A stretch of DNA of 40,083 nt from Oscillibacter sp. (GCA_022791135.1 JAAVYM010000077.1:1-40083); one strand, 5' to 3'; positions 26,839 to 36,633 are shown, numbered from the stretch's first letter. The notes: a model not told the origin generated them from the letters alone. Made by a program: numbers and translations.

Positions 26839-26869
26839 AGCCGGAGCCTTGGAAAAGGCTCTGGCTTTT
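26839..26869 (+). terminator. Rho-independent terminator after the hydrolase gene
   Basis: The 12-bp stem (26839-26850 with 26855-26866, one G-T pair) has a GGAA tetraloop and a TTTT tail. It separates the hydrolase unit from the permease gene. Confidence 0.8.
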
Positions 26870-26957
26870 CGGCCTGCGCGGTAAAATCTCTCTTGCCTTG
26901 GAGTTCGCTCTATGCTGTACAGTAACATAAACGCAATTCTGCCGGGAGGGAACGCTT

Positions 26958-27860
26958 ATGCTCGAAATTTTACACCGGGAGGCTATTTATCTCTGGTACT
27001 ATTTCAGCCTTCAGATGTCCCAGATTTTCCGATATTGGGTGCTTGGCATGGTACTGGGGTCGGCCGTCTCGGTTTTTGCCAAGGAACATATCCACGGGCT
27101 GTTCCGCTCTCTCCGTGGGAAACGGCTGGGTGTCTTGGGGATTTTTATCGCCAGTGCCCTGGGGATTGCGTCCCCGCTGTGTATGTACGGAACCATTCCC
27201 CTGGCGGCATCCTTCTCAGAAAGCGGCATGGAGGATGATTGGCTGGCGGCGTTTATGATGAGTTCCATCCTGCTCAATCCCCAGCTAATCCTCTATAGTA
27301 TAGCTTTAGGACCCACAGCTCTGGCAATCCGCATTGCATCCAGCTTTTTCTGCGGGGCCGCTGCGGGGCTGTTGATCCGCTGGTTCTACCGGGAGAAGGG
27401 CTTTTTTAACTTTACCGGTTTTTCCGCTCCTGCCAGCCGGGACACAGACCCCCGTCTTTTGATGCGCTTTCTCAAAAATCTGGGCCGAAACATCAAGGCC
27501 ACCGGCCCCATGTTCCTGCTGGGCGTAGCGTTGTCCGCCCTGTTCCAGCGGTATATCCCCGCCAATGTGGTGGCCGGACTGTTTGGAGACAATGAAGGCT
27601 TTGGCGTCCTTATGGCGGCGACCATCGGCGTCCCCCTCTACGCCTGTGGCGGGGGGACGATCCCGCTGCTCCAGGCGTGGCTGGTGGACGGCATGAGCAT
27701 GGGCAGCGCGGCGGCGTTTATGATTACCGGTCCCGCCACGAAGATTACCAATCTGGGCGCGGTAAAAATTGTGCTGGGGGCGAAGCGGTTTGCTCTTTAT
27801 TGGGCTTTTATCATTCTGTTTGCGCTGGCAACAGGGTGGTTGGTGAATATTATTCTTTAA
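26958..27860 (+). CDS. UPF0718/ArsP-like permease
   Basis: This intact 300-residue polytopic membrane protein has about eight helices and a GGGAGGGA ribosome site. The two halves each carry the family's re-entrant motif: ASPLCMYGTIPLA near residue 75 and PLYACGGGTIPLLQ near residue 235. These match the DUF318/UPF0718 permeases, which include the organoarsenical exporter ArsP and metal-linked relatives. The usual CSC triad of ArsP is not present in the first motif (LCMYG), so the substrate may differ. The cupin-SLH gene begins 12 bp later, suggesting cotranscription. Confidence 0.78.
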   Translation: MLEILHREAIYLWYYFSLQMSQIFRYWVLGMVLGSAVSVFAKEHIHGLFRSLRGKRLGVLGIFIASALGIASPLCMYGTIPLAASFSESGMEDDWLAAFMMSSILLNPQLILYSIALGPTALAIRIASSFFCGAAAGLLIRWFYREKGFFNFTGFSAPASRDTDPRLLMRFLKNLGRNIKATGPMFLLGVALSALFQRYIPANVVAGLFGDNEGFGVLMAATIGVPLYACGGGTIPLLQAWLVDGMSMGSAAAFMITGPATKITNLGAVKIVLGAKRFALYWAFIILFALATGWLVNIIL

Positions 27861-27872
27861 GGAGGACAACAA

Positions 27873-29766
27873 ATGAAACGCAAAAGAGTTTTTGCAACAC
27901 TGGCGATGCTGGCTTTGCTCCTCAGCGCCTGTTCCGCGGCGGCGGTTTCGGAGCCGTCCAGTGCCCAAACGGCTGCCGTATCCGGAGATGATGCTGTGGC
28001 ATCCAGAGAGGGGCTGATCTTCCCCATCGGAATGGAAGTCCCATTCAACGGCAAAGGCTACCTTGCGCCTATGATTGCCAACGAGGAAGTCTACAACTTC
28101 CCCCAGACCAATAACGTAACCTTTGGACCGGGAGCACGGAGCGACTGGCACACGCATGGCGGCATGGTGATTCTGGTCACGGGTGGCGTGGGCTACTATC
28201 AGGAAGAAGGCAAGCCCGCTCAGATCATCCGGCAGGGCGATGTGCTGGAGATTGCACCTGGCGTCAAGCACTGGCACGGCGGCAGCGCCGGCAGCACCTT
28301 TGCTCATATCTCCGTCAACACGAATCCGGAGCGTCCCGGCGTAGAGTGGTTTGACCGCATTTCCGATGTGGAATATAGACAATTGGAAGCAGACGGCTTC
28401 ACAGACATCCCGGAGGGAGCTTACTACGCCGAGGCGGCAAAGTGGTGCCGGGAGCAGGGAATCCTGACTGGCACTGTCTTCAACGGCAATACGCCCATGA
28501 CCCGTGCCACAGTGGCCGACGCGCTCTATCGGGCGGAGGGTAGTCCCGCCGTGCAGGGTTCTGCCGGCTTCTCGGATATTTCAGCTGGGTCTGCCTACGC
28601 CAACGCTGCGTCTTGGGCATCGGCAAGCGGCGTGATGTCCGGTTACGCTGATGGCCGCTTCGGCGGGTCGGACGCTGTGACCCGCCAGCGCCGGAGAGGA
28701 CTTCGCAGATGAATCCGCCATTGCCGCCTATGCCAAAACGGCGGTAGACTGGGCCAGGGCCAATGGCGTGCTCAACGGCAAGGAGGGGAACCGGTTTGAT
28801 CCGGCCGGGCTGCTCACCCGCGCCCAGACGGCGGCGATCCTCTGCCGCTACCTGAACCGGAACCAGGCTGCCGCTCCCGCAGAGGGCGGAGACGGCTCCA
28901 AGGTCTATATGATCACAGATATCTCCCCGGAGGGCCTGATGGCGGTCTACAAGGCCCTGAACTGGACTCCTACGGGAAAGGTGGCGGTGAAGCTTTCCAC
29001 CGGCGAGCCGCCTGCCAGCAATTACCTGCGCCCGGAGTTAATCAAGGACGTGGTCCAAGAGGTGGGCGGCACCATCGTGGAGTGCAACACCGCCTATGGA
29101 GGCTCCCGTTCCAGCACCGCTATGCACTATCAGGTGGCAAAGGATCATGGTTTTACCGACATTGCCGATGTGGTCATCCTGGACGAAAACGGCTCCATGT
29201 CCCTGCCGGTCAATGGCGGAACGAACCTCAAAGAAAACCTTGTGGGCCAGCACTTTGGGGAGTACGATTCCTATTTGGTCCTGTCCCACTTCAAAGGCCA
29301 TGCGATGGCGGGCTACGGCGGAGCCATCAAAAACATCTCCATCGGCCTTGGCTCCCAGGAGGGAAAATGCCTGATTCACACCGGAGGAAAGAGCAATACC
29401 AGTCCCTGGGGCGGCGATCAGACCGCCTTTACCGAATCCATGGCCGAGGCGGGCAAATCCGTCTCCGACTACCTGGGCAACGGGGAGCGCATCGTCTACG
29501 TCAACGTGATGAAGCGCCTTTCCATCGACTGCGACTGCGACGGCAACCCCTCTGAGCCGGACCTCCACGACATCGGCATTCTGGCCTCCGCCGGCCCGGT
29601 GGCGCTGGATCAGGCGTGCATCGACCTGGTGTATGCCCAGAAGGATGGGGACGGTGCCTCCCTGGTCAACCGCATCGAGTCCCGGAACGGCCTCCACACC
29701 CTGGAACACGCGGAGGAGATTGGGCTTGGGAGCCGGAGCTATCGGCTCATTCATATTGACCGTTGA
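27873..29766 (+). pseudogene. Lipoprotein with cupin, SLH and DUF362 domains, interrupted by a small deletion
   Basis: ATG 27873 after AAGGAGG opens a lipoprotein signal (LLLSAC). Residues 45-160 form a cupin resembling that of the CMD-cupin protein at 13651 (WHTHGGM, PGVKHWHG). Three SLH repeats follow. In the second, after AVTRQ at about 28687, some 13 codons are missing and the frame shifts; the next frame continues GEDFADESAIAAYAKTAVDWA into the third SLH and a DUF362 domain (YLRPELIKDVVQEVGG, SHFKGHAMAGYGGAIKN, RLSIDCDCDG). CGCCAG and CGCCGG at the junction may have mediated the loss. DUF362 proteins are thought to be metal or iron-sulfur redox proteins; an exported SLH version is unusual. 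Confidence 0.75.
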
Positions 29767-29794
29767 AATCGCTTTACCTCTGAAGAGTAAAAAT

Positions 29795-29863
29795 AAGCAG
29801 CCCTGCCAAATCCGGACAAATTGTTGCCGTTCGGATTGAACAGGGTTGCTTTTTCCGCTTTTT
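29795..29863 (+). terminator. Long two-tier terminator hairpin
   Basis: AAGCAGCCCTG pairs with CAGGGTTGCTT (one wobble pair) and encloses an inner stem of AATCCG with CGGATT. TTTTTCCGCTTTTT follows. It ends the cupin-SLH-DUF362 unit. Confidence 0.8.
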
Positions 29864-29951
29864 AGGGGGCGTGGCGTTCGTGCGAACAAGAGAACAGAAT
29901 TTCGCGCCGGCTGTCCCCAACTGAAAAATTGTAAAATTTTATCAAATTTAG

Positions 29952-29980
29952 TTGAAAACTCATTGCGAATATGCGACAAT
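29952..29980 (+). promoter_or_regulatory. Candidate promoter for the GmrSD-like gene
   Basis: TTGAAA (29952-29957), a 17-bp spacer and GACAAT (29975-29980) lie in an AT-rich segment about 140 bp upstream of the nuclease start. The -35 box is good and the -10 box weaker. The rest of 29864-30117 shows no gene. Confidence 0.4.
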
Positions 29981-30117
29981 TTGTTGAAAAGGTTTGAGCG
30001 GCTGCGCAGCAATTCTTTGGAGGGAGCGCACAAATGCAAGGCTCAAGGGCCGCACGATTGGTGCCGTTTTGGCCCTCTGCAACCGATTGCGAAAGATTTG
30101 AACAGGAGGAAACCGGC

Positions 30118-31965
30118 ATGGCAAAAAGCATTGAACCGCAGCTTCTGAAAATAGGAGATTACTTAAAGCTGAAAAAAGGCACCGTATTTACAATACCGGA
30201 ATACCAGCGGGCATATTCTTGGAACGTAGATAATTGCGACAAGCTGTGGCAGGACATCCATGATTATGTTGAAAGCGACAGCAAGGACGGATACTTTTTC
30301 GGCACGATAATTGTGAATTGCCAAAAGAATGACACGAAATATGGACTCATAGACGGGCAGCAGAGAACGATCACGTTTTTACTGCTGCTCAAGGCGCTGC
30401 TTGTAAAAATAAATATTGCCATTGGAGATACCGCGAATGATGAGGATTCGGCTCCCCTGCGCCGCGGGCTGCAGGAGCGGAGAAGAAGGATTATGAATAT
30501 TCTTTACAGGGCGGAAGCGGAGGACATTTCCGATGAGCCGAATCAAGCAAAGGATGCGGAAATTTGCCGCTGCACAATGATTCTTGAGAACTACTCCATC
30601 AACGAACAATACAAAACGGAACTGAAGACCATCCTACAGGCAAACGATTACAAGGAGGCGGAGGCAAGAGCGATAAAAATCAAATACAAGAAGAACGACA
30701 ATCGGTATACAAATTTTTTCCGTAACTATAAATTCTTTTGCGCCAAGATCGACGACCTATCCGTCTCTCAGTTAAATAGCATCGCAAAATCCATTATTGA
30801 AAATTGCGAAGTAATTGAGATCAAGAGCTGGCAAGTGGAACAGGCGATCACCATGTTTAACTCGCTGAATTCGGATGGATTGCCGCTTTATGACTCGGAT
30901 ATCATATCGGCAAAGCTATATGCAGAGGCGGAAAAGGTTAACCAGCAAGACAAATTTTCGGATTTGTGGAAACAGCTCAATGAGCAAATAAGCGAATTGG
31001 ATGAAGCGGGCGTTGCAGATATCAACTCGATTTTGATGCAGCACATGTATCATACCCGGACAATTAACAGGGAAACCATCAGCGACCGGCATTCCATCAA
31101 TGTTACGACCCCTGGCCTGAGGCGGTATTTTACTGATATTAATAAGCAGCCTATTCGAAAGCCTATTGAAATGTGCACGGATATGCTCAGATTGGTGAGG
31201 ATCTGGAAAAAGGTTTCAGAATATCCGCTTATGAAAGTTTTGCTACGGTTCAATGAAAATATGAAGCTGTTTTTAGCAAGCTATTTCTATCGGTTCAGCG
31301 AGGATGAGATAACGGAAGAAGCCGTTCATTTGGTTCTTTCCAGCATGCTCCGGCTGTTCGCGGTTCTGGAACTCGTCGATTTCGGATATTCCAGCAAGCA
31401 TTTTAAAACATTTCTGTTTGGCGAGGAGATAAAATTGGCGGATGCGGATGTCTCTGCCGAGAAAATCAAAAAAGACTTTGACAAGCATATTCGCACGACC
31501 TGGACTGAGGATGAAATTCGAGAGGCGATACAAGATTATGACGGCAGTATGCTGGTGTATCTGAATGAATATCTCTTTGCCCGGGAGAAAGGGATGGATT
31601 TTACAATTTCCTCCAGACGTGATATAGAACATATTATGCCATATAGCGGGAAGAATCTTCAGGAAATCAGAAGAGACGCCGGTATTGCCAGTCAAGAGGA
31701 GTTCATTGGCGTGGTAAATAAGCTGGGCAATAAAATTCTCCTCGAGGTAAAGATAAATAGAGCGATTGGAAATGAGTGGTTTAGAACCAAGGTCTCGACA
31801 AAACTCGAGGATAAAACCGGCTACATTGACAGCGCCTATCCCATTGCCCGCGCATTGGTTTCGACATACCGCGATAAGCAAAAGCCCTATTGGACGAAAA
31901 GCGATATTCTGGCCGCTACGGAAAAGGCGAGTAAACGGATTATAAAGTTTATCTTCGACAATTAG
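30118..31965 (+). CDS. GmrSD-like DUF262/DUF1524 defence nuclease
   Basis: This intact 615-residue protein starts MAKSIEPQLLKIGDYLKLKK after AGGAGGAAA; the upstream in-frame ATG at 30034 has a weaker context. The N-terminal DUF262 domain has PEYQRAYSW and the ParB-like DGQQRTITFLLLL (D79-Q82), which couples NTP hydrolysis to action. The C-terminal DUF1524 HNH-type nuclease has DIEHIMPYS (D502, H505) and NKLGNKILLE. This is the layout of GmrSD type IV restriction enzymes that cut modified phage DNA. The gene is alone and clearly AT-richer in codon use than its neighbours, suggesting recent transfer. Modified phage DNA as the target is inferred from the family. Confidence 0.85.
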   Translation: MAKSIEPQLLKIGDYLKLKKGTVFTIPEYQRAYSWNVDNCDKLWQDIHDYVESDSKDGYFFGTIIVNCQKNDTKYGLIDGQQRTITFLLLLKALLVKINIAIGDTANDEDSAPLRRGLQERRRRIMNILYRAEAEDISDEPNQAKDAEICRCTMILENYSINEQYKTELKTILQANDYKEAEARAIKIKYKKNDNRYTNFFRNYKFFCAKIDDLSVSQLNSIAKSIIENCEVIEIKSWQVEQAITMFNSLNSDGLPLYDSDIISAKLYAEAEKVNQQDKFSDLWKQLNEQISELDEAGVADINSILMQHMYHTRTINRETISDRHSINVTTPGLRRYFTDINKQPIRKPIEMCTDMLRLVRIWKKVSEYPLMKVLLRFNENMKLFLASYFYRFSEDEITEEAVHLVLSSMLRLFAVLELVDFGYSSKHFKTFLFGEEIKLADADVSAEKIKKDFDKHIRTTWTEDEIREAIQDYDGSMLVYLNEYLFAREKGMDFTISSRRDIEHIMPYSGKNLQEIRRDAGIASQEEFIGVVNKLGNKILLEVKINRAIGNEWFRTKVSTKLEDKTGYIDSAYPIARALVSTYRDKQKPYWTKSDILAATEKASKRIIKFIFDN

Positions 31966-32146
31966 ATGATGTCGAAATTGCAACAAGTTGCAGTTTTGAG
32001 GCTTTCGCTGGATGGAGCCTCTTGATGAGATGACGTATGAAACAAATATGAAAGAGGCATCTGCATGTGGCCGAAGGACGTGAGCGGTTTTCAAATCTTG
32101 GACGGTAGAAGCCGCCGGGAAAATTCATTCGCCGCATGGCGAAAGA

Positions 32147-32178
32147 GAACCGGCGCTGGCTGCTGCCGGCGCCGGTTC
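32147..32178. repeat. Hairpin in the gene-poor stretch after the nuclease gene
   Basis: A 10-bp inverted repeat (GAACCGGCGC with GCGCCGGTTC, 32147-32156 and 32169-32178) without a T-tract. It may be a weak terminator or a remnant. The surrounding 31966-32257 holds no recognisable gene. Confidence 0.45.
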
Positions 32179-32257
32179 TGCTGTGCCGGGTAGCCTCTTG
32201 GAGTAGAATTTTTGATGGCCGCATGCGCTTGCTTCATAAGCGGCGGGTAAACTGCAA

Positions 32258-33115
32258 ATGCTGTTGACGGAGGCAAAGATGCTGAAAGAAAAGGAGTCCA
32301 TGCTGTCCGGCCGGGTTCGGTTTATGTTCCAGACTGCCGAGGAGACCTTTGAGGGTGCGAAGGACGTGCTGGAAAACGGGATACTGGAGGGCGTGGACGG
32401 AGCCTTGGCCTACCATGTCGGCTCCGGCAGGATGCCCGTGGGCCTGTTTATGTACAACAGCGGCGGGACGATGATGTGCTCTGTGGACGGTTTCCGGATT
32501 ACGGTTCATGGCCGCGGCGCTCACGGCGCTTATCCCCACAGTTCCATCGACCCCATCAACATCGGGGTCCACATCTATTTGGCCCTGGAATCGCTGATCG
32601 CCCGCGAGGCGGACCCCAGCAAGGCCTGTGTGCTGACCATCGGCAATTTCTCCGCAGGTTCGGCTCCCAACATCATCCCCGATACCGCCGTCCTCCAGGG
32701 AACCCTGCGCACCAACGACAGCGCCAGCCGCGAGAAGCTGGTGCGGCGGCTGAAGGAGGCTGCCCAGAGAACTGCGGAGGTGTTTGGCGGCTCAGCGGAG
32801 ATTGAGATGATCTCCCAGGTGCCGCCGCTGGTGTGCGATCCCGTCATGACGGAGGAAATGGTGGGTTATATGCGGGAGTTGCCAGTCCCCGGCCTGACCC
32901 CTGTGCCCAACACGTCCGCCAGCGCCTCGGAGGACTTTGCGGCGATTGCAGAAAAGGTCCCCAGCGTATTCATGTACCTCTCGGCGGGGTATATGGACGA
33001 ACGGGGCGACGCCCCTGCCCACAACCCCAGGGTCCGCTTTAACGAGGATGTCTGCCCCATTGGCTCCGCCTGTCTGGCGCACTGCGCGGTCCGCTGGCTA
33101 GAAAAGCATTCATAA
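32258..33115 (+). pseudogene. M20-family amidohydrolase lacking its N-terminus
   Basis: The open frame encodes MLLTEAKMLKEKESMLSGRVRFMFQTAEE and onward, matching peptidase M20D (N-acyl amino-acid or hippurate hydrolase) from about residue 110 of a usual 390. The general base pair TAEE, the zinc-ligand histidine in LAYHVG, the dimerisation domain with VHGRGAHGAYPHSS, and the C-terminal AHNP ligand are present. The first about 110 residues with the ACGHD zinc site are missing, and no ribosome site precedes the frame. The truncation point directly follows the gene-poor stretch at 31966-32257. No activity expected. Confidence 0.75.
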
Positions 33116-33216
33116 ATCCCAGCTTCTGGCAATTTGACCGATGCCGGTATTTGCCTGCATGATCCGTAGGAAGCGTGTGTCATAAGCCGGAAGCCGGTCA
33201 GGGCTGTGCCAGGAAA

Positions 33217-34102
33217 TCAAAGCTGTTTCGCTTCATGAAATGGGCCGCCGGTTGCCAGCAGCTGTGCTGCCGCCTGCAAATAATATTGGCCGATCAGCCG
33301 CGCGCCGCCCGGAGGCCCGGGGATGCCCAGAACCGGTTTCCCCTCCACTACCGTCAGGCTGCAATGCTTGCCCGGTGCCACACCCAATTCCTGCACGATC
33401 ACCGTGCCCAGGTTTTCCAGCACATCCATGGTGAAATCTTTGCTTCCCTTCGAAGAACCTGCGCCGATGACCACCATGTCCGACTGCCTGAGGCCTTGCA
33501 GAATTTCCGCTTCCAGTTTCACCGGGTCGTCCGGCATGATGGACCCCGCTGCCGCCTGGCAGCCATACCGCCGCAGCATGGCACAGATCATGACGCTGTT
33601 GGATTCCACATTTTTGCCAGGCGGCACGACTCCTCCGGCGGGAACCAGCTCGTTCCCGGTGGGGAGGAATAGAACGCGGGGTTTCGCGAAAACCGGTACA
33701 CTTTGAAAACCCGCGGAAAGAAGGTTTCCCAGGGTGTCGGGTGTCAGCCTCTCTCCCCGGCGCACCAGAATTTCCCCTTTCATCATCTGACTCCCGGCGG
33801 ACTGGACCTCCTCGCCCTTCCGCCTGGGGCGGTGCGAATGGAGACCCTGCCGCTCTGAATTTCTACCTCTTCAATGGGAATCACCGTGTCGAAGTCCTCT
33901 GGAATGGCGACGCCGGTGTTGCTGAACATGAATTCTTGGCCCCCGCCCAAGCAGAGGTATCCGGTATTCCGCCGGCAAAATCCGCAAAGCGGACAGCGAT
34001 GCCGCCGCAGCCGCTGGCATTTTGATTTGGGAGGGAATACGGGGCGGTCAAGCCCTCGGAAACCGTCCGCCCATCCGCTTCCCAGATCGAGACCAGCTCC
34101 AT
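33217..34102 (-). pseudogene. moeA: Molybdopterin molybdotransferase MoeA, truncated and frameshifted
   Basis: The minus strand encodes MELVSIWEADGRTVSEGLTAPYSLPNQNASG ... IAVRFADFAGGIPDTSA, then EFMFSNTGVAIPEDFDTVIPIEEVE in a second frame, and RRKGEEVQSAGSQMMKGEILVRRGERLTP ... to GPFHEAKQL in a third. These are MoeA domains I-III, including LPTGNELVPAGG and the DMVVIGAGSSKGSKDF motif (usually GG.S.G..D). Frameshifts lie near 33945 and 33827. The first residues and domain IV are missing. MoeA inserts molybdenum into molybdopterin. Its position beside a FecCD-type transporter points to a molybdate or tungstate module. The 5' end is fused to the binding-protein remnant. Confidence 0.8.
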
Positions 34103-34107
34103 GCGGT

Positions 34108-34712
34108 TCAAAATACGGTCAGAGGCTGCTCCACCGTCCGGTTGCCCCAGACGTGGGCCACGGTGGTAATGTAATAAACTGTCCTGTTTTTCACGGCAGA
34201 AACGTCCGAGTAAAGGGAGTCGGAGGCAAGTGTATCCTTCATTTTGACATCGGTGGTAATCATGACATCCGGGTTCCACTCAAGGTGATGGCGGCCTTCA
34301 CGCCGTCGGCGTTCTGGAGCACCGGCGCCCCCGCCATCTGAGGAGCGAACTGGTACTGCATGGCTCATTTGTCGGAATTCGTGAAATTGGCGGTCATATC
34401 GTTGCAGATGAGGCTTCCGCAGCCCATCAGCTCCACAAAGGCATTGATGACGCCGATGGGGCCGAACGTGGCAATACTGCCCACCGGAGACGGCAGCGTG
34501 ACGGTCCGGCCAGCTATATCGGTTACGGTGACGGTTTCTGGCTCCTGCTGCTCGGGCTGTTCAGGCTGCGCGGAGGAGTCCTGCTGTTCCGTCTGAGCAG
34601 GGGGTGGTTGCTGCTGGACCTGGCCACCGCAGCCCGCCAGGAGGCCGCGCAGCAGCGTCAGCGCCAGCAGCATCGCTGTCAGGCGGGTTCCATAGAGTTG
34701 TCTTCTTTTCAT
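34108..34712 (-). pseudogene. FecB/BtuF-type ABC substrate-binding lipoprotein, nonsense and frameshift
   Basis: Starts MKRRQLYGTRLTAMLLALTL with lipobox LLAGC, then a Gln/Glu/Pro-rich linker and a periplasmic-binding domain of the helical-backbone type (VTVTDIAGRTVTLPSPVGSIATFGP). After TANFTNSDK a TGA (34367-34365) stands where Trp is expected, and AMQYQFAPQMAGAPVLQNADGVKAA continues in the same frame. A frameshift near 34285 leads to LEWNPDVMITTD ... VEQPLTVF. The C-terminal helices are lost and the remnant joins MoeA. The domain would deliver a metal oxyanion, siderophore or cofactor to the adjacent permease; molybdate is favoured by context. Confidence 0.78.
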
Positions 34713-34777
34713 GTCGCTTCTCCTTCATCGTTCAGTAGTGGGACGCAAACCGGCTGAGCTGCCTCCGCGCCCAGATT

Positions 34778-35518
34778 CTATAGCACTGCCTGTGTCACGC
34801 AGACCGGCACGTGGCAAAGCTTTGTCAAGCTTTCGCTGGTGACCGCCTTCTCCGGCGGGCCGTCCTCCAGCACATGGCCGTCCCGCAGAAGCACGGCCCG
34901 GCTGCATGCCAGGAAGGCGTGGCCCGGGAAGTGGGTGGTCATCAGGATGCCATAGCCCTCTCGGGTCAAACGCCGGACGGTTCCCAGAACCCGGACCTGG
35001 TTGCTGAAGTCCAGGGCGGCGGTGGGTTCATCCAGAATCAGGTATTCCGCCTGCTGGGCCAGCGCCAGGCCAAAGAACACCATCTGCCGCTCTCCGACGC
35101 TGAGGGTCTGAAAATTTTTACAAGCTATTTCGGAGATACCCAGCCGCTCCATTATTTCCCCGGCCAGACGGCGATCTTCGCGGGAGGGGGCCGCGCCCAG
35201 GTGCATATGGGCCACTCGGACCATCAAAATGACTTCTTCCACGGAGTATAGAAAGGCCAGCTGTGTGGCCTGAGCCACATAGGCGATATGCCTCGCCCGT
35301 TCCCGGGCCGGTATCTGCCGCAGGCCCCTCCCGTTCAGGGTGTCGCGCCCCTGCCGGGAGCGTAGGCGGGCCAGCAGGCACTTGAGGAGCGTCATTTTAC
35401 CGGTGCCGATGGGATCCAGGAGGCAGACTCACTCCCCCTTGTCCAACCCGAAGGACACATCCTTGAGGATGGTTCTTCCCCGTGGGTAAGAAAAACCGAC
35501 GCGTTCGAAACGGATCAT
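34778..35518 (-). pseudogene. FecE-type ABC transporter ATPase with stop codon and damaged Walker A
   Basis: Starts MIRFERVGFSYPRGRTILKD, overlapping the permease stop by ATGA. Codon 30 is TGA (35431-35429) in DKGE-stop-VCLL where Trp is likely. The Walker A region reads DPIGTGKM; the motif requires GPNGxGKT, so the first Gly and the Thr/Ser after Lys are both lost. The signature reads LSVGERQ instead of LSGGERQ. Walker B (YLILDEPTAALDF) and the H-loop (MTTHFPGHA) survive. The substitutions, several of them G-to-A or C-to-T, look like genuine relaxed selection rather than read errors. The intact gene would have about 246 residues and belong to the FecCD-type uptake system. Confidence 0.85.
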
Positions 35519-36548
35519 CCCGGTGTCCTCCTTCTGGAGCGTACCAGCAGCGCGGCAAATACCGGCGTACCCACCAGGGCTGTTGGGACGCCCAGTGGCA
35601 GCTCCACGCTCCCCACGCCCCGGATAATGTTGTCCATCAGTAGCAGGAAGAATCCGCCAATCAGAAACGACAGCACTAGCAGACGGCTGAACTTTGCCCC
35701 TGCAAACATTCTGGAGATGTGCGGGACCACCAGCCCCACCCAACCGATGACTCCGCAGATGCTGACGGAAACCACGGTCATCCGTGTGGGAGACAGAATT
35801 ACTAGGAAGCTTACCAGCCGGACATTGACGCCCAGGGACTGGGCTTCCTCCTCGCCGGTGGAGAGGACGTCGGTCTGGCGGCGGAAGAGGAGCAGTACCA
35901 GAAGGCACGCCAGCGTCACCGGCAGGAGGGTCTTGGCGTCCTGCATATCCCCTTTCCCGAGGCTGCCCATCAGCCAGAAGGTGATGGAGGGCAACTGGCT
36001 ATCCGTGCCGGCATAAATTTTTATCACGGAGAGCAGGGCCTGAAAGAGATTCGATGCCACCACCCCCGCCAGGACCGGAGTTGTGGTCTCCGTCCGGCCA
36101 CAGACGGAGGCGATCAGATACGCGGCGGCTACCGCCAGCAGTCCAAACAGCAAGGCAGAGAACTGAACTTCGCTCCAGGAGCCGTCGCGGAGCATGGCCA
36201 GCGCAGTGCAAAGCCCGCGCCGGCGGAGACACCCAGAATATCCGGCGAGACCATGGGGTTTTTGAACAGCGTCTGATAGGAGGCCCCGGACACCGATAGC
36301 CCACCGCCCACCAGCACCGCCAGCAGAATGCGGGGAATGCGGACCTGAAAGACCACTTTCCAGGCGGCGCTCTCCCAATAGGGTTCCAGCCCCCGGAGGG
36401 AGGCAGTGAGAATATCCCAAACCGCCTTTGCGCCCAAGGGGTAGCCGCCAATCAGAAAGGACAGGAAGAACAACGCCGTCAGCAGGGCGAAAAGGCCGGC
36501 AACGGCGAAGCCAAACACGCGCTGTTTGTTGGAAGCGATATGCGGCAT
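35515..36548 (-). pseudogene. FecCD-family ABC permease, frameshifted
   Basis: ATG 36548 after GGGAGGAG encodes MPHIASNKQRVFGFAVAGLF and the first helices, with the family motif VRIPRILLAVLVGGGLSVSGASYQTLFKNPMVSPDILGVSAGAGF. A one-base loss near 36209 shifts the frame at that point; ALAMLRDGSWSEVQFSALLFG onward lies in the next frame and is intact to 35515, including the coupling segment (SLGVNVR), GVIGWVGLVVPHISRM and GVPTALVGTPVFA. About 345 residues when restored. It would import a metal complex or oxyanion with the adjacent ATPase and binding protein. Confidence 0.85.
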
Positions 36549-36607
36549 AACGGCGCTCCTCCCTGGATGAATTACAAATTTTTTTATTATAACAAAAAAT
36601 GGTGGAG

Positions 36608-36633
36608 AAAGGCGTTGCCAGGGCAACGCCTTT
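36608..36633. promoter_or_regulatory. Perfect 12-bp inverted repeat, candidate Crp/Fnr operator
   Basis: AAAGGCGTTGCC and GGCAACGCCTTT flank two bases. The core GTTGC-N4-GCAAC (36614-36627) has the 5-4-5 geometry of Crp/Fnr boxes. It lies between the divergent Crp/Fnr-like gene (36670) and the transporter genes (36548), upstream of a minus-strand TATAAT near 36585. A role as transcription terminator is an alternative. Confidence 0.5.

Noticed and set aside
7938-35431. Stop-codon recoding (TGA or TAG read as Trp)
   Set aside because: Several premature stops stand at Trp positions, but both TGA and TAG are involved, another TAG replaces Gln, TGG is used normally throughout, and intact genes end with TAA, TGA and TAG. 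Random decay explains this better.
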